DNA from: Rhodospirillaceae bacterium
GTDB lineage: Bacteria; Pseudomonadota; Alphaproteobacteria; Rhodospirillales; Magnetovibrionaceae
Direction of reading: 5' to 3'
DNA: 6,020 nucleotides
NCBI GenBank assembly: GCA_002732845.1
Contig: NVSZ01000006.1
Location: 43,880-49,899, forward strand
Below are positions 1 through 6,020 of the stretch, piece after piece. Numbering within the stretch: position 1 is the first letter of the stretch; each line of letters begins with the position of its first letter. The notes under the pieces are model-generated. The model saw only the letters and a list, made by a program, of their open reading frames with translations. It did not search any database and was not told where the DNA came from. Made by a program: the position numbers and the translations under genes.

Positions 1-726
1 TTATTGGTTCATGGCCTGTTGGCTTCGCCATCTGAATGGGCGAATTATGCACAGAAACTTCAAGACGATGGCTATGTCGTTTTGGGTGTGCGTTTGGCCG
101 GACACGGCACATCCCCTTGGGATTTACATCAACGCACTTGGCCAGAATGGTTAGATTCCATCCATCGTTGCTACCGCATTCTTTCGGCGCATTGTGATCA
201 GGTGGTGATCATGGGGTTTTCATCCGGGGGGGTCTTGGCGTTGATCCAAGCTTCAAAATGGCCTGACGATCTGGCCGGAATTGTCAGTATTAATGCCCCC
301 ATAAAATTCCAAGATTCTAAAATCGCCTTTGTGCCATTGTTGCAAGGCTTAAACAAAGTGGCCAATTGGTTACCGATGATCGATAACGTTATGCCGTTTC
401 GCGATAACGACAGTGAACACCCCGACATCAATTATCACGCCATGCCCATTCAGGCCTTAAACGAGCTCCGCATTATGATTGAAGAAATGCAACTGCGTTT
501 GCCCAAAATCCAAACCCCGGTGTTGTTGATCCAAGCCGACAAAGATCCGGTGGTGCATCCCGAAAGCGTGCAATCCATATACGGAAAGCTCGCCACCGAT
601 TGCCAGTTGAAATGGGTTTCCAGCGATCGCCACGGCATTGTCACCGATCAACAGTCAAAAAGCTGGGATCTTTTGGATCAGTTTATTTTACAGGTTACGG
701 ACAAAGAGGAGGTGAAATCGGCATGA
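1..726 (+). CDS. alpha/beta hydrolase, carboxylesterase / monoacylglycerol lipase-like (5' partial)
   Basis: A serine hydrolase of the alpha/beta-hydrolase fold, probably cytoplasmic, that would cleave carboxylic esters such as short acylglycerols. The frame is open from base 1 and begins with LLVHG, the strand and oxyanion-hole motif normally found near the N-terminus, so probably only a few to some tens of residues are missing. Counting from base 1, the nucleophile is Ser74 in GFSSGG (codon at 220), the likely acid is Asp182 in QADKDPVV (codon at 544) and the likely base is His211 in SDRHG (codon at 631), so the triad is complete. The RLAGHGTSP motif is typical of Est30/monoglyceride-lipase-like esterases (COG1647 type). 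Residues about 98-170 look like a small cap domain over the active site. The TGA stop overlaps the start codon of the acyl-CoA synthetase gene (ATGA), so the two are probably translationally coupled. A role in feeding fatty acids to that enzyme is inference. A thioesterase or other hydrolase remains possible. Confidence 0.85.
   Translation, partial: LLVHGLLASPSEWANYAQKLQDDGYVVLGVRLAGHGTSPWDLHQRTWPEWLDSIHRCYRILSAHCDQVVIMGFSSGGVLALIQASKWPDDLAGIVSINAPIKFQDSKIAFVPLLQGLNKVANWLPMIDNVMPFRDNDSEHPDINYHAMPIQALNELRIMIEEMQLRLPKIQTPVLLIQADKDPVVHPESVQSIYGKLATDCQLKWVSSDRHGIVTDQQSKSWDLLDQFILQVTDKEEVKSA
707..715 (+). promoter_or_regulatory. strong Shine-Dalgarno for the acyl-CoA synthetase gene
   Basis: AGGAGGTGA is a nine-base match to the anti-Shine-Dalgarno end of 16S rRNA. 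It ends 7 bases before the ATG at 723 and lies inside the 3' end of the hydrolase gene. It supports ATG 723 over the in-frame ATG at 600, whose 41 extra codons would lie inside the hydrolase coding region and read as non-family sequence. Confidence 0.85.
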
Positions 727-2342
727 CTGCACATACGCCCGAAGGACCAGCAACCCTAATTCTTGCTGATATGGCCAAGGCTCATCCCCAGCTCAATTGT
801 TTGGATTTTCTGGGCCAGAAAATGACCTATGGCGAAGTCTGGTCAGACGTACTTAAAGCCACCCGAGGGCTTCAGGATTTAGGCATCAAAAAAGGTGACC
901 GGATTGGCCTATGTTTGCCCAACAGCCCTTATTATGTGATTGCTCATTACGCGATCCTTTTGGCTGGCGCGGTCGTTGTTAATTTTAATCCGTTGTATAC
1001 GGAACGGGAAATTCGCGAACAAATCGACGACAGCTCAATTGTTCTGATGTTCACGCTGGATTTAAAAACAGTTTATAAAAAGGTCGCCCCGGCTCTGCAC
1101 ACCACCAGCCTCAGATCGATTGTGGTGTGTCCGTTAAGCGAAGCCCTGCCCCCCCTCAAAAGTTTTTTGTTTCAGCTGTTCAAACGGGCCGAGGTTGCGA
1201 ACGTGCCAAAGGATTTAGGCCACATCCCGTTCAGCTTATTAAGCGCTGACAAGGACCAACCTAAACCCGTCGCCCTCACGCCGGAAAAAGACATCGCGGT
1301 TATTCAATACACCGGCGGCACGACCGGAACACCCAAAGGGGCGATGTTGACCCACGCAAACATTCGCGCCAATGCCGAACAAGTGCGTTTGTGGCTGGGC
1401 CAGACCCAACCGGGCGCGGATAAGTTTCTGTGCGTAATCCCTTTTTTTCATGTGTTTGCCATGACTGCGGCTATGAACCTAGGCCTCACCACCGGATCGG
1501 AACTGATTTTATTGCCGCGTTTCGATTTGGGCGAAGTGCTCGATACCATCACGCAAAAAAAGCCAACTATTTTTCCCGCCGTTCCAACCATCTACGGCGC
1601 CATCAACACCGCCAAAGATTTTGATCATTTTGACTTAACATCCATTCGTTTTTGCATCAGCGGCGGCGCGCCGTTGCCCGGTAAAGTAAAAACCGAATTC
1701 GAACGTTTAAGTCAGTGCATTTTGGTCGAAGGTTACGGCTTGTCCGAAGCCTCGCCCGTTGTCACCTGCAACCCACCCCACAGCGAAAACAAAGTCGGCT
1801 CGATCGGCCTGCCCCTGCCATGGACCGACATCGAATGTCGAAATCTAGAAAACTCTGAACAGGTCGTTGCCCCCGGTGAAGTGGGGGAATTGGTGGTGCG
1901 GGGGCCTCAAGTCATGTCTGGATACCTCAACCAACGCAACGAAACTGCCATGGTCTTAAAAGACGGATGGCTGAGCACCGGGGACGTTGGTTATCAAGAT
2001 CAAGACGGATATTTTTTCCTCACCGACCGCATCAAAGACATCATCATTTGCTCTGGCTTTAAAGTCTATCCACAAATCATCGAAACCGCCCTGTACCGCC
2101 ATGAAGACGTTTTGGAAGCCATTGTCATTGGCATGCCGGATGATTACCGGGGCGAAGCACCCATGGCTTTTGTCACGTTAAAATCCGGGTCAATTGCCAC
2201 CAACAAAAGCCTGCTCGATTTTGCAAATGAAAACCTAAACCCCATTGAACGCCCGGTATCGGTCGAAATCCGCGACAGTTTACCCAAGACCTTGGTCGGA
2301 AAATTATCCAAAAAAGATCTCATAAAGGAGTTAGCATCATGA
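723..2342 (+). CDS. fadD: long-chain fatty-acid--CoA ligase (FadD type)
   Basis: A 539-residue acyl-CoA synthetase of the ANL (AMP-binding) superfamily. It activates free fatty acids with ATP and CoA through an acyl-adenylate, giving acyl-CoA, AMP and pyrophosphate. The large N-terminal domain carries the phosphate-binding loop YTGGTTGTPKG (196-206), a VIPFFHVFA segment (238-246), the SGGAPLP motif (313-319) and the adenine/acyl site GYGLSEASP (337-345). STGDVG (418-423) holds the ribose-binding Asp421, and DRIKDII (435-441) is the hinge to the small C-terminal domain. The C-terminal catalytic lysine is Lys527 in PKTLVGKLSK. All core motifs are intact and the length is close to E. coli FadD (about 560). 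The start at 723 is set by the strong ribosome-binding site and the ATGA overlap with the hydrolase. Its own stop overlaps the thiolase start in the same way. Chain-length preference cannot be read from the sequence; the operon context favours medium- to long-chain fatty acids for degradation. Confidence 0.95.
   Translation: MTAHTPEGPATLILADMAKAHPQLNCLDFLGQKMTYGEVWSDVLKATRGLQDLGIKKGDRIGLCLPNSPYYVIAHYAILLAGAVVVNFNPLYTEREIREQIDDSSIVLMFTLDLKTVYKKVAPALHTTSLRSIVVCPLSEALPPLKSFLFQLFKRAEVANVPKDLGHIPFSLLSADKDQPKPVALTPEKDIAVIQYTGGTTGTPKGAMLTHANIRANAEQVRLWLGQTQPGADKFLCVIPFFHVFAMTAAMNLGLTTGSELILLPRFDLGEVLDTITQKKPTIFPAVPTIYGAINTAKDFDHFDLTSIRFCISGGAPLPGKVKTEFERLSQCILVEGYGLSEASPVVTCNPPHSENKVGSIGLPLPWTDIECRNLENSEQVVAPGEVGELVVRGPQVMSGYLNQRNETAMVLKDGWLSTGDVGYQDQDGYFFLTDRIKDIIICSGFKVYPQIIETALYRHEDVLEAIVIGMPDDYRGEAPMAFVTLKSGSIATNKSLLDFANENLNPIERPVSVEIRDSLPKTLVGKLSKKDLIKELAS
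2324..2330 (+). promoter_or_regulatory. Shine-Dalgarno for the thiolase gene
   Basis: AAAGGAG lies within the last codons of the acyl-CoA synthetase gene, 8 bases before the ATG at 2339. It confirms that start and the ATGA overlap. Confidence 0.75.
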
Positions 2343-3478
2343 AGTCTATTGTCATTGCCGGATATGTGCGGTCTCCGTTCACGTTTGCCTTTAAAGGTGG
2401 TTTGGCGCACACCCGCCCCGACGAAATTGCCGCGCAAGTTGTTAAGGGGCTCATCGATCATACCGGCGTTAATCCCAAAGACATTGAAGACCTGATCATG
2501 GGCTGTGCCTTTCCCGAAGGCGAACAAGGTTTTAACATTGCCCGCTTGGTCGGTTTTTTAGCAGACCTTCCCCAATCCATGGGCGGCGTCACGGTCAACC
2601 GTTTTTGCGGATCATCCATGCAAGCCATTCACATGGCCGCTGGGGCAATGCAGATGGGTGCGGGGGAAGCTTACATTTGTGCCGGGGTCGAAAGCATGAG
2701 CCGGGTGCCGCTGACCGGATTCAATCCACTGCCGCATCCTGACCTCGCCAAGCGCATGGCCGGAGCATATATGGGCATGGGCGAAACGGCAGAAAATGTT
2801 GCCCAGAAATATAAAATATCCCGCGAAGAACAAGATCTATTTGCCTTCACCAGCCATATAAAATCGGCCAAAGCGCAAAAATCGCGACACTTAAACGATG
2901 AAATCATCCCCCTTAAAACGTCCGCTGGTTTGGTGGCCCAAGACGGTTGCATTCGTGCCGATACAACGCTGGAAGCCCTGGCAGGTTTAAAGCCCGCATT
3001 CAAAAAAAACGGAACCGTCACCGCCGCTACATCTTCGCCTCTAACGGACGGTGCCGCCGCCGTTTTGGTGACCACCGAAGACTATGCCCGCGCCAACAAA
3101 CTGACCCCACTGGCGCGCATTAAATCATTCGCGGTATCGGGCTGTGATCCTGAAATCATGGGCATCGGCCCGGTCAACGCCACCCAAAAAGCCTTGAAAC
3201 GGGCGGGGCTTAAGGTTGCGGATTTAGACATCATCGAACTCAACGAAGCCTTTGCCAGCCAATCCATCGCCAGCATTCGCGATTTAAAATTGGACATCAA
3301 AAAAATAAATCTGGACGGGGGCGCGATTGCTTTGGGCCATCCCCTTGGAGCCACCGGCGCGCGCATCACCGGAAAGGCCGCACAAATTTTGCACCGCAAC
3401 GGGGGCAAATGGGCGCTGGCCACCCAATGCATCGGCGGCGGCCAAGGCATCGCCACAGTTTTGGAGGGGATCGAATGA
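2339..3478 (+). CDS. fadA: acetyl-CoA C-acyltransferase (3-ketoacyl-CoA thiolase, FadA type)
   Basis: A 379-residue thiolase that performs the last step of beta-oxidation, thiolytic cleavage of 3-ketoacyl-CoA by CoA to acetyl-CoA and a shortened acyl-CoA. The catalytic residues are all present: nucleophilic Cys90 in VNRFCGSSMQ (codon at 2606), His334 in ALGHPLGATG and Cys364 in ATQCIGGGQG. Asn302 in the NEAF motif (302-305) is also conserved. The CAGVESMSRVP segment (114-124) and SSPLTDGAAA (232-241) are characteristic thiolase signatures. The length is close to E. coli FadA (387), with the N- and C-terminal thiolase halves both complete. Position between fadD and the hydroxyacyl-CoA dehydrogenase/hydratase gene, with ATGA overlaps at both ends, points to the degradative enzyme rather than a biosynthetic acetoacetyl-CoA thiolase, although the fold alone does not separate these. 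It may form a complex with the next gene's product, as FadA and FadB do in E. coli (inference). Confidence 0.94.
   Translation: MKSIVIAGYVRSPFTFAFKGGLAHTRPDEIAAQVVKGLIDHTGVNPKDIEDLIMGCAFPEGEQGFNIARLVGFLADLPQSMGGVTVNRFCGSSMQAIHMAAGAMQMGAGEAYICAGVESMSRVPLTGFNPLPHPDLAKRMAGAYMGMGETAENVAQKYKISREEQDLFAFTSHIKSAKAQKSRHLNDEIIPLKTSAGLVAQDGCIRADTTLEALAGLKPAFKKNGTVTAATSSPLTDGAAAVLVTTEDYARANKLTPLARIKSFAVSGCDPEIMGIGPVNATQKALKRAGLKVADLDIIELNEAFASQSIASIRDLKLDIKKINLDGGAIALGHPLGATGARITGKAAQILHRNGGKWALATQCIGGGQGIATVLEGIE
3463..3469 (+). promoter_or_regulatory. Shine-Dalgarno for the dehydrogenase/hydratase gene
   Basis: GGAGGGG lies 5 bases before the ATG at 3475 (7 bases measured from its GGAGG core), inside the end of the thiolase gene. 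It selects the ATG at 3475 over an in-frame upstream start at 3409, whose extra 22 residues are basic, low-complexity sequence ahead of the Rossmann strand and unlike the family. Confidence 0.75.
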
Positions 3479-5760
3479 AAACCATCAAAAAAATTGCCGT
3501 GATCGGCGCAGGCGTTATGGGCGCAAGCATCGCGGCTCAGGCCGCCAACGCGGGCGCAGATGTTGTGTTGCTGGACGTGGTGGACGGGGCCGCATCCGAA
3601 GCCATTCAAAAAATGCTCAAAACAAAACCCGCTCCGTTCATGCACAAAGATTTTGCAAAACGCATCACGCCCGGCAGCAGTGCGAAAGATTTAAAACTGT
3701 TGAAAGAGTGTGATTGGGTGATCGAAGCTATCATTGAAAATCCAAAGATTAAACAACAGCTGTACAGGGATGTGGCAAAGCATATGAAGGCCACCGCTGT
3801 ACTGTCGTCCAACACATCCACCCTGCCCGTCAAAATTTTGACTGAAGGCATGGACAACAAACTAAAATCTCATTTTCTGATCACGCATTTTTTTAATCCG
3901 CCACGTTACATGCGCTTGTTGGAAATTGTCTTTGGCTCCACCACCAAAAAAACAGCGGTGCGCGCCGTGATGGATTTTGCCGATCGCCGCATGGGCAAAA
4001 GCCTGATCATGTGCCATGACACGCCCGGCTTTATCGCCAACCGTATCGGAACATTTTGGCTGCACGCCGCCATCACCGAAGCCTTCAAAATGGGCATCGG
4101 TGTGGAACATGCCGACGCGGTGCTCAGTCGCCCGCTGGGCATTCCCAAGACCGGCGTATTTGGCCTGATCGATTTGGTGGGGCTGGATTTAATGCCACAT
4201 ATTTTGGACAGTTTCAAAAGCACCCTTCCCAAACGTGATGCCTTTCACAAACTTGGCCCGGCCCCGGATTTATTGGCAAAAATGATTAAAGACGGATACA
4301 CCGGGCGCAAAGGTAAAGGAGGATTTTACCGTTTAGATGCGCAGCGCAACAAAGAAGTCATCGATTTAAAAACCGGAACCTACAGCCCGGCCCGACGCCC
4401 TAAATTAAAACGAAAAAAGAATTTACGGGAATTGTTTGAAGACCCTGATTTAGGCAGCCGTTACGCGTGGTCGGTGATGTCAAAGACCTTGGCTTATGCT
4501 GCCGACCTTGCCCCGCACATCGCCGACGACATTGAATCCGTCGATCGCGCCCTGCGGTTGGGCTACAACTGGACATGGGGTCCGTTTGAACTGATCGATA
4601 AAATGGGCACGGCTTGGTTTCGTCATAGGTTAATGGAAGGCGGCGGAACATCTCCGCACCTTTTACAAGTTGCCCCCGACAAGCCTTTTTACCAAATCGG
4701 ATTGGGTAAATTGCATCACTTGTCCTTTGACGGTGAATACGTTGCTCTCAAACGTCCGGACGGTGTGTTGTTGTTACAAGATATCAAACGCAAAGGCCCA
4801 CCGTTGTTTGAAAACCGCTCGGCCAAGGTTTGGGATCTGGGCGATAATGTCGCGTGTTTGGAATTTAGGTCCAAAATGAATTCCTTAAACCCGTTTATTT
4901 TGGCGCTGATGAACCGCGCCATCAAAGAACTTCCCGAACGGAATTTTAAAGGTCTGGTGATCCATAACGAAGGCATAAACTTTTCAGTCGGAGCAAACAT
5001 TGTCATGTTTTTGGTCACGGCAAAGCTCAGACTATGGTCGGTGATGAACTGGATTTTAAAACACGGACAAGATACTTTCGGGAATTTAAAGTCAGCCCCC
5101 TTCCCCGTCGTCGGTGCCCCATCCGGTTTGGCCTTGGGCGGCGGCTGTGAAGTTCTGTTGCATTGTGACCGCATTACCGCGCATGCAGAAACCTACGCCG
5201 GATTGGTTGAAGCCGGAGTTGGCATTGTGCCCGGTTGGGGCGGATGCAAAGAATTGCTGAGGCGGTGGACTTTAAATAAGGCCCTGCCCAACGGGCCTAT
5301 ACCGCCCGTCTCGAAAGCATTCGAAGCGATTGCCATGGCGCAAGTTTCAACGTCGGCGTTTGAGGCCAAAGACCTGGCGTACTTAAGTCCAGATGATGTC
5401 ATCATTATGAACAAAGACCGGGTGCTCAGCGCAGCCAAAGCGGCGGTATTGGAGATGGCTAAGGACTACAGCCCCCCGAAACCCATCGACCTTTACCTGC
5501 CTGGACCAACCGGTGCGGCGGCGTTAAACCTCGCCATTCGGAACTTTTCGAACCAAGGTGTCGCCACTCCCCACGATGTTACCATCGCCAAGCGGCTCGC
5601 GCATGTTTTGTCCGGCGGCGATACGGATGTTTTAGACCCCCTCAGCGAAAACGATATTTTAAGGCTGGAACGCGAAGCCATCCTCAAACTTGCCAAAACG
5701 CCTCAAACCCGTGCGCGCGTTGCCCATATGTTGAAAACGGGAAAACCCTTACGCAATTAG
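3475..5760 (+). CDS. fadN: bifunctional 3-hydroxyacyl-CoA dehydrogenase / enoyl-CoA hydratase (FadN type)
   Basis: A 761-residue fusion carrying out the two middle steps of beta-oxidation. The N-terminal NAD-binding domain starts with the Rossmann motif GAGVMG (11-16). It has SSNTST (111-116), the catalytic His138 in THFFNPP, Glu150 twelve residues later as in the His-Glu dyad of the family, and TPGFIANR (183-190). Two dehydrogenase C-terminal domains follow, about 186-290 (ending GRKGKGGFY) and about 325-400 (with GYNWTWGPFELIDKMG, 364-379). The enoyl-CoA hydratase domain occupies about 445-660: FSVGAN (503-508) and GLALGGGCE (551-559) form the oxyanion region, and both catalytic glutamates are present, Glu559 and Glu579 (GLVEAGVG). 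The tail ends with the family signature HMLKTGKPLRN. The order, dehydrogenase first and hydratase last, is the reverse of E. coli FadB and matches B. subtilis FadN (about 789 residues). The start follows from the ribosome-binding site and the ATGA overlap with the thiolase. Both active sites look functional. Many databases would label it only as a hydroxyacyl-CoA dehydrogenase family protein. Confidence 0.93.
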   Translation: MKTIKKIAVIGAGVMGASIAAQAANAGADVVLLDVVDGAASEAIQKMLKTKPAPFMHKDFAKRITPGSSAKDLKLLKECDWVIEAIIENPKIKQQLYRDVAKHMKATAVLSSNTSTLPVKILTEGMDNKLKSHFLITHFFNPPRYMRLLEIVFGSTTKKTAVRAVMDFADRRMGKSLIMCHDTPGFIANRIGTFWLHAAITEAFKMGIGVEHADAVLSRPLGIPKTGVFGLIDLVGLDLMPHILDSFKSTLPKRDAFHKLGPAPDLLAKMIKDGYTGRKGKGGFYRLDAQRNKEVIDLKTGTYSPARRPKLKRKKNLRELFEDPDLGSRYAWSVMSKTLAYAADLAPHIADDIESVDRALRLGYNWTWGPFELIDKMGTAWFRHRLMEGGGTSPHLLQVAPDKPFYQIGLGKLHHLSFDGEYVALKRPDGVLLLQDIKRKGPPLFENRSAKVWDLGDNVACLEFRSKMNSLNPFILALMNRAIKELPERNFKGLVIHNEGINFSVGANIVMFLVTAKLRLWSVMNWILKHGQDTFGNLKSAPFPVVGAPSGLALGGGCEVLLHCDRITAHAETYAGLVEAGVGIVPGWGGCKELLRRWTLNKALPNGPIPPVSKAFEAIAMAQVSTSAFEAKDLAYLSPDDVIIMNKDRVLSAAKAAVLEMAKDYSPPKPIDLYLPGPTGAAALNLAIRNFSNQGVATPHDVTIAKRLAHVLSGGDTDVLDPLSENDILRLEREAILKLAKTPQTRARVAHMLKTGKPLRN

Positions 5761-5763
5761 GAG
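5759..5763 (+). promoter_or_regulatory. Shine-Dalgarno for the acyl-CoA dehydrogenase gene, overlapping the upstream stop
   Basis: AGGAG shares two bases with the TAG stop codon (5758-5760) of the preceding gene and sits 7 bases before the ATG at 5771. A ribosome terminating upstream would stand directly on this site, favouring re-initiation. An ATG at 5766 is in another frame and too close to the site. Confidence 0.75.
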
Positions 5764-5770
5764 AAATGTC

Positions 5771-6020
5771 ATGATCACCCTATTTTTGATTATCATAGCC
5801 GGGCTGATCGCCTTGTTTGCCATTGCTCCGTTGCGCCGGGCCACCGTATCGCGCGTCATCATGAAAATTGTCGGGGGCATTTTGCCGACCATGGGCGAAA
5901 CCGAACGCATCGCATTGGAAGCCGGAACGGTCGGCTGGGAAGGCCAAATCTTTGGCGGTCATCCCGATTGGAAACAACTTTTGGACTTTAAAATTCAAGA
6001 GCTCACACACCAAGAGCAAG
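5771..6020 (+). CDS. fadE: acyl-CoA dehydrogenase, FadE (YafH) type (3' partial, N-terminus only)
   Basis: The first 83 codons of a gene running off the window. Residues 2-19 (ITLFLIIIAGLIALFAIA) form one hydrophobic helix, followed by the basic PLRR, which suggests a membrane anchor with the rest of the protein in the cytoplasm. The stretch from about residue 18 follows E. coli FadE closely as I recall it: APLRR against APMRK, LPTMGETERIALEAGT against MPPMSRTEKEAIDAGT, and GHPDWKQL against GKPDWKKL. FadE is the flavin (FAD) enzyme that oxidises acyl-CoA to trans-2-enoyl-CoA in the first step of each cycle, and full-length members are about 750-815 residues. None of the catalytic region is in the window, so activity rests on this N-terminal match and on the operon context, which otherwise lacks only this step. 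The family assignment is good; the full length and integrity of the gene cannot be judged. Confidence 0.85.
   Translation, partial: MITLFLIIIAGLIALFAIAPLRRATVSRVIMKIVGGILPTMGETERIALEAGTVGWEGQIFGGHPDWKQLLDFKIQELTHQEQ
5774..5827 (+). other. predicted single transmembrane helix of the FadE-like protein
   Basis: Codons 2-19 encode an uninterrupted hydrophobic stretch with no charged residue, followed by Pro-Leu-Arg-Arg. There is no signal-peptidase-like site after it, so it looks like an anchor rather than a cleaved signal. The topology is inferred from the positive-inside rule. Confidence 0.65.

Noticed and set aside
600..722. Upstream in-frame extension of the acyl-CoA synthetase from an ATG at 600
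   Set aside because: The extra 41 codons lie within the hydrolase coding sequence in another frame and do not resemble an acyl-CoA synthetase N-terminus. The ribosome-binding site at 707-715 points to 723.
1442..1448. Run of seven T as a possible intrinsic terminator
   Set aside because: It lies in the middle of the synthetase coding sequence (IPFFHVF motif), and I see no GC-rich hairpin before it.
2144..2527. Open frame on the - strand (127 codons) across the synthetase/thiolase junction
   Set aside because: It is antisense to two conserved genes and has no family-like sequence.
3002..3009. A-run in the thiolase gene as a possible frameshift or slippage site
   Set aside because: The reading frame continues through it with intact thiolase motifs on both sides, and the Lys-Lys-Asn codons explain it.
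3409..3474. Upstream in-frame extension of the dehydrogenase/hydratase gene
   Set aside because: It encodes an Arg/His/Pro-rich stretch inside the thiolase gene. The Rossmann strand begins right after ATG 3475, which has its own ribosome-binding site.
3082..3645. Long open frame on the - strand (187 codons) across the thiolase/dehydrogenase junction
   Set aside because: It is antisense to two well-supported genes, its Cys/His/Ala-rich translation has no recognisable motif, and it spans a gene boundary.
4716..5174. Open frame on the - strand (152 codons) opposite the hydratase domain
   Set aside because: It lies fully antisense to a conserved catalytic domain and shows no recognisable domain. 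It is best explained as a codon-bias shadow.
5780..6019. Open frame on the - strand at the right end
   Set aside because: The + strand there encodes a clear FadE N-terminus with its own ribosome-binding site.

Overview
This window is a tightly packed, single-strand bacterial gene cluster for fatty-acid activation and beta-oxidation. All five genes lie on the + strand and coding sequence fills essentially every base. The window opens inside an alpha/beta hydrolase gene and closes inside an acyl-CoA dehydrogenase gene. Between them are three complete genes: a long-chain acyl-CoA synthetase (FadD type), a thiolase (FadA type) and a two-domain 3-hydroxyacyl-CoA dehydrogenase/enoyl-CoA hydratase (FadN type).

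Layout: hydrolase 1-726 (5' end missing); fadD-like 723-2342; fadA-like 2339-3478; fadN-like 3475-5760; fadE-like 5771-6020 (3' end missing). The first three junctions are 4-base ATGA stop/start overlaps. The fourth has a 10-base gap, with the ribosome-binding site overlapping the upstream stop codon. Each downstream gene has a clear Shine-Dalgarno sequence. There is no room for internal terminators and no sign of a second promoter, so this reads as one translationally coupled operon whose promoter lies upstream of base 1.

How the genes fit together: the hydrolase may release fatty acids from esters (inference). FadD makes the acyl-CoA, FadE puts in the trans-2 double bond, the C-terminal hydratase domain of the FadN-like protein hydrates it, the N-terminal dehydrogenase domain oxidises the hydroxyacyl-CoA with NAD+, and FadA cleaves off acetyl-CoA. 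The window therefore encodes activation plus every core step of the cycle. Not seen here are an electron-transfer flavoprotein, a dienoyl-CoA reductase and a fad regulator.

Organism: Gram-negative-like, probably a proteobacterium, with intermediate GC by eye. The FadE N-terminus resembles the long membrane-associated E. coli FadE (YafH) family as I recall it. The FadA and FadN motifs match versions I associate with alphaproteobacteria and some gammaproteobacteria. I cannot fix the class from this sequence alone.

I found no mobile elements, RNA genes, CRISPR arrays or notable repeats. The region looks like ordinary core metabolism. The points of interest are architectural: the reversed domain order of the bifunctional enzyme, the esterase coupled to fadD, and the short membrane anchor of FadE.
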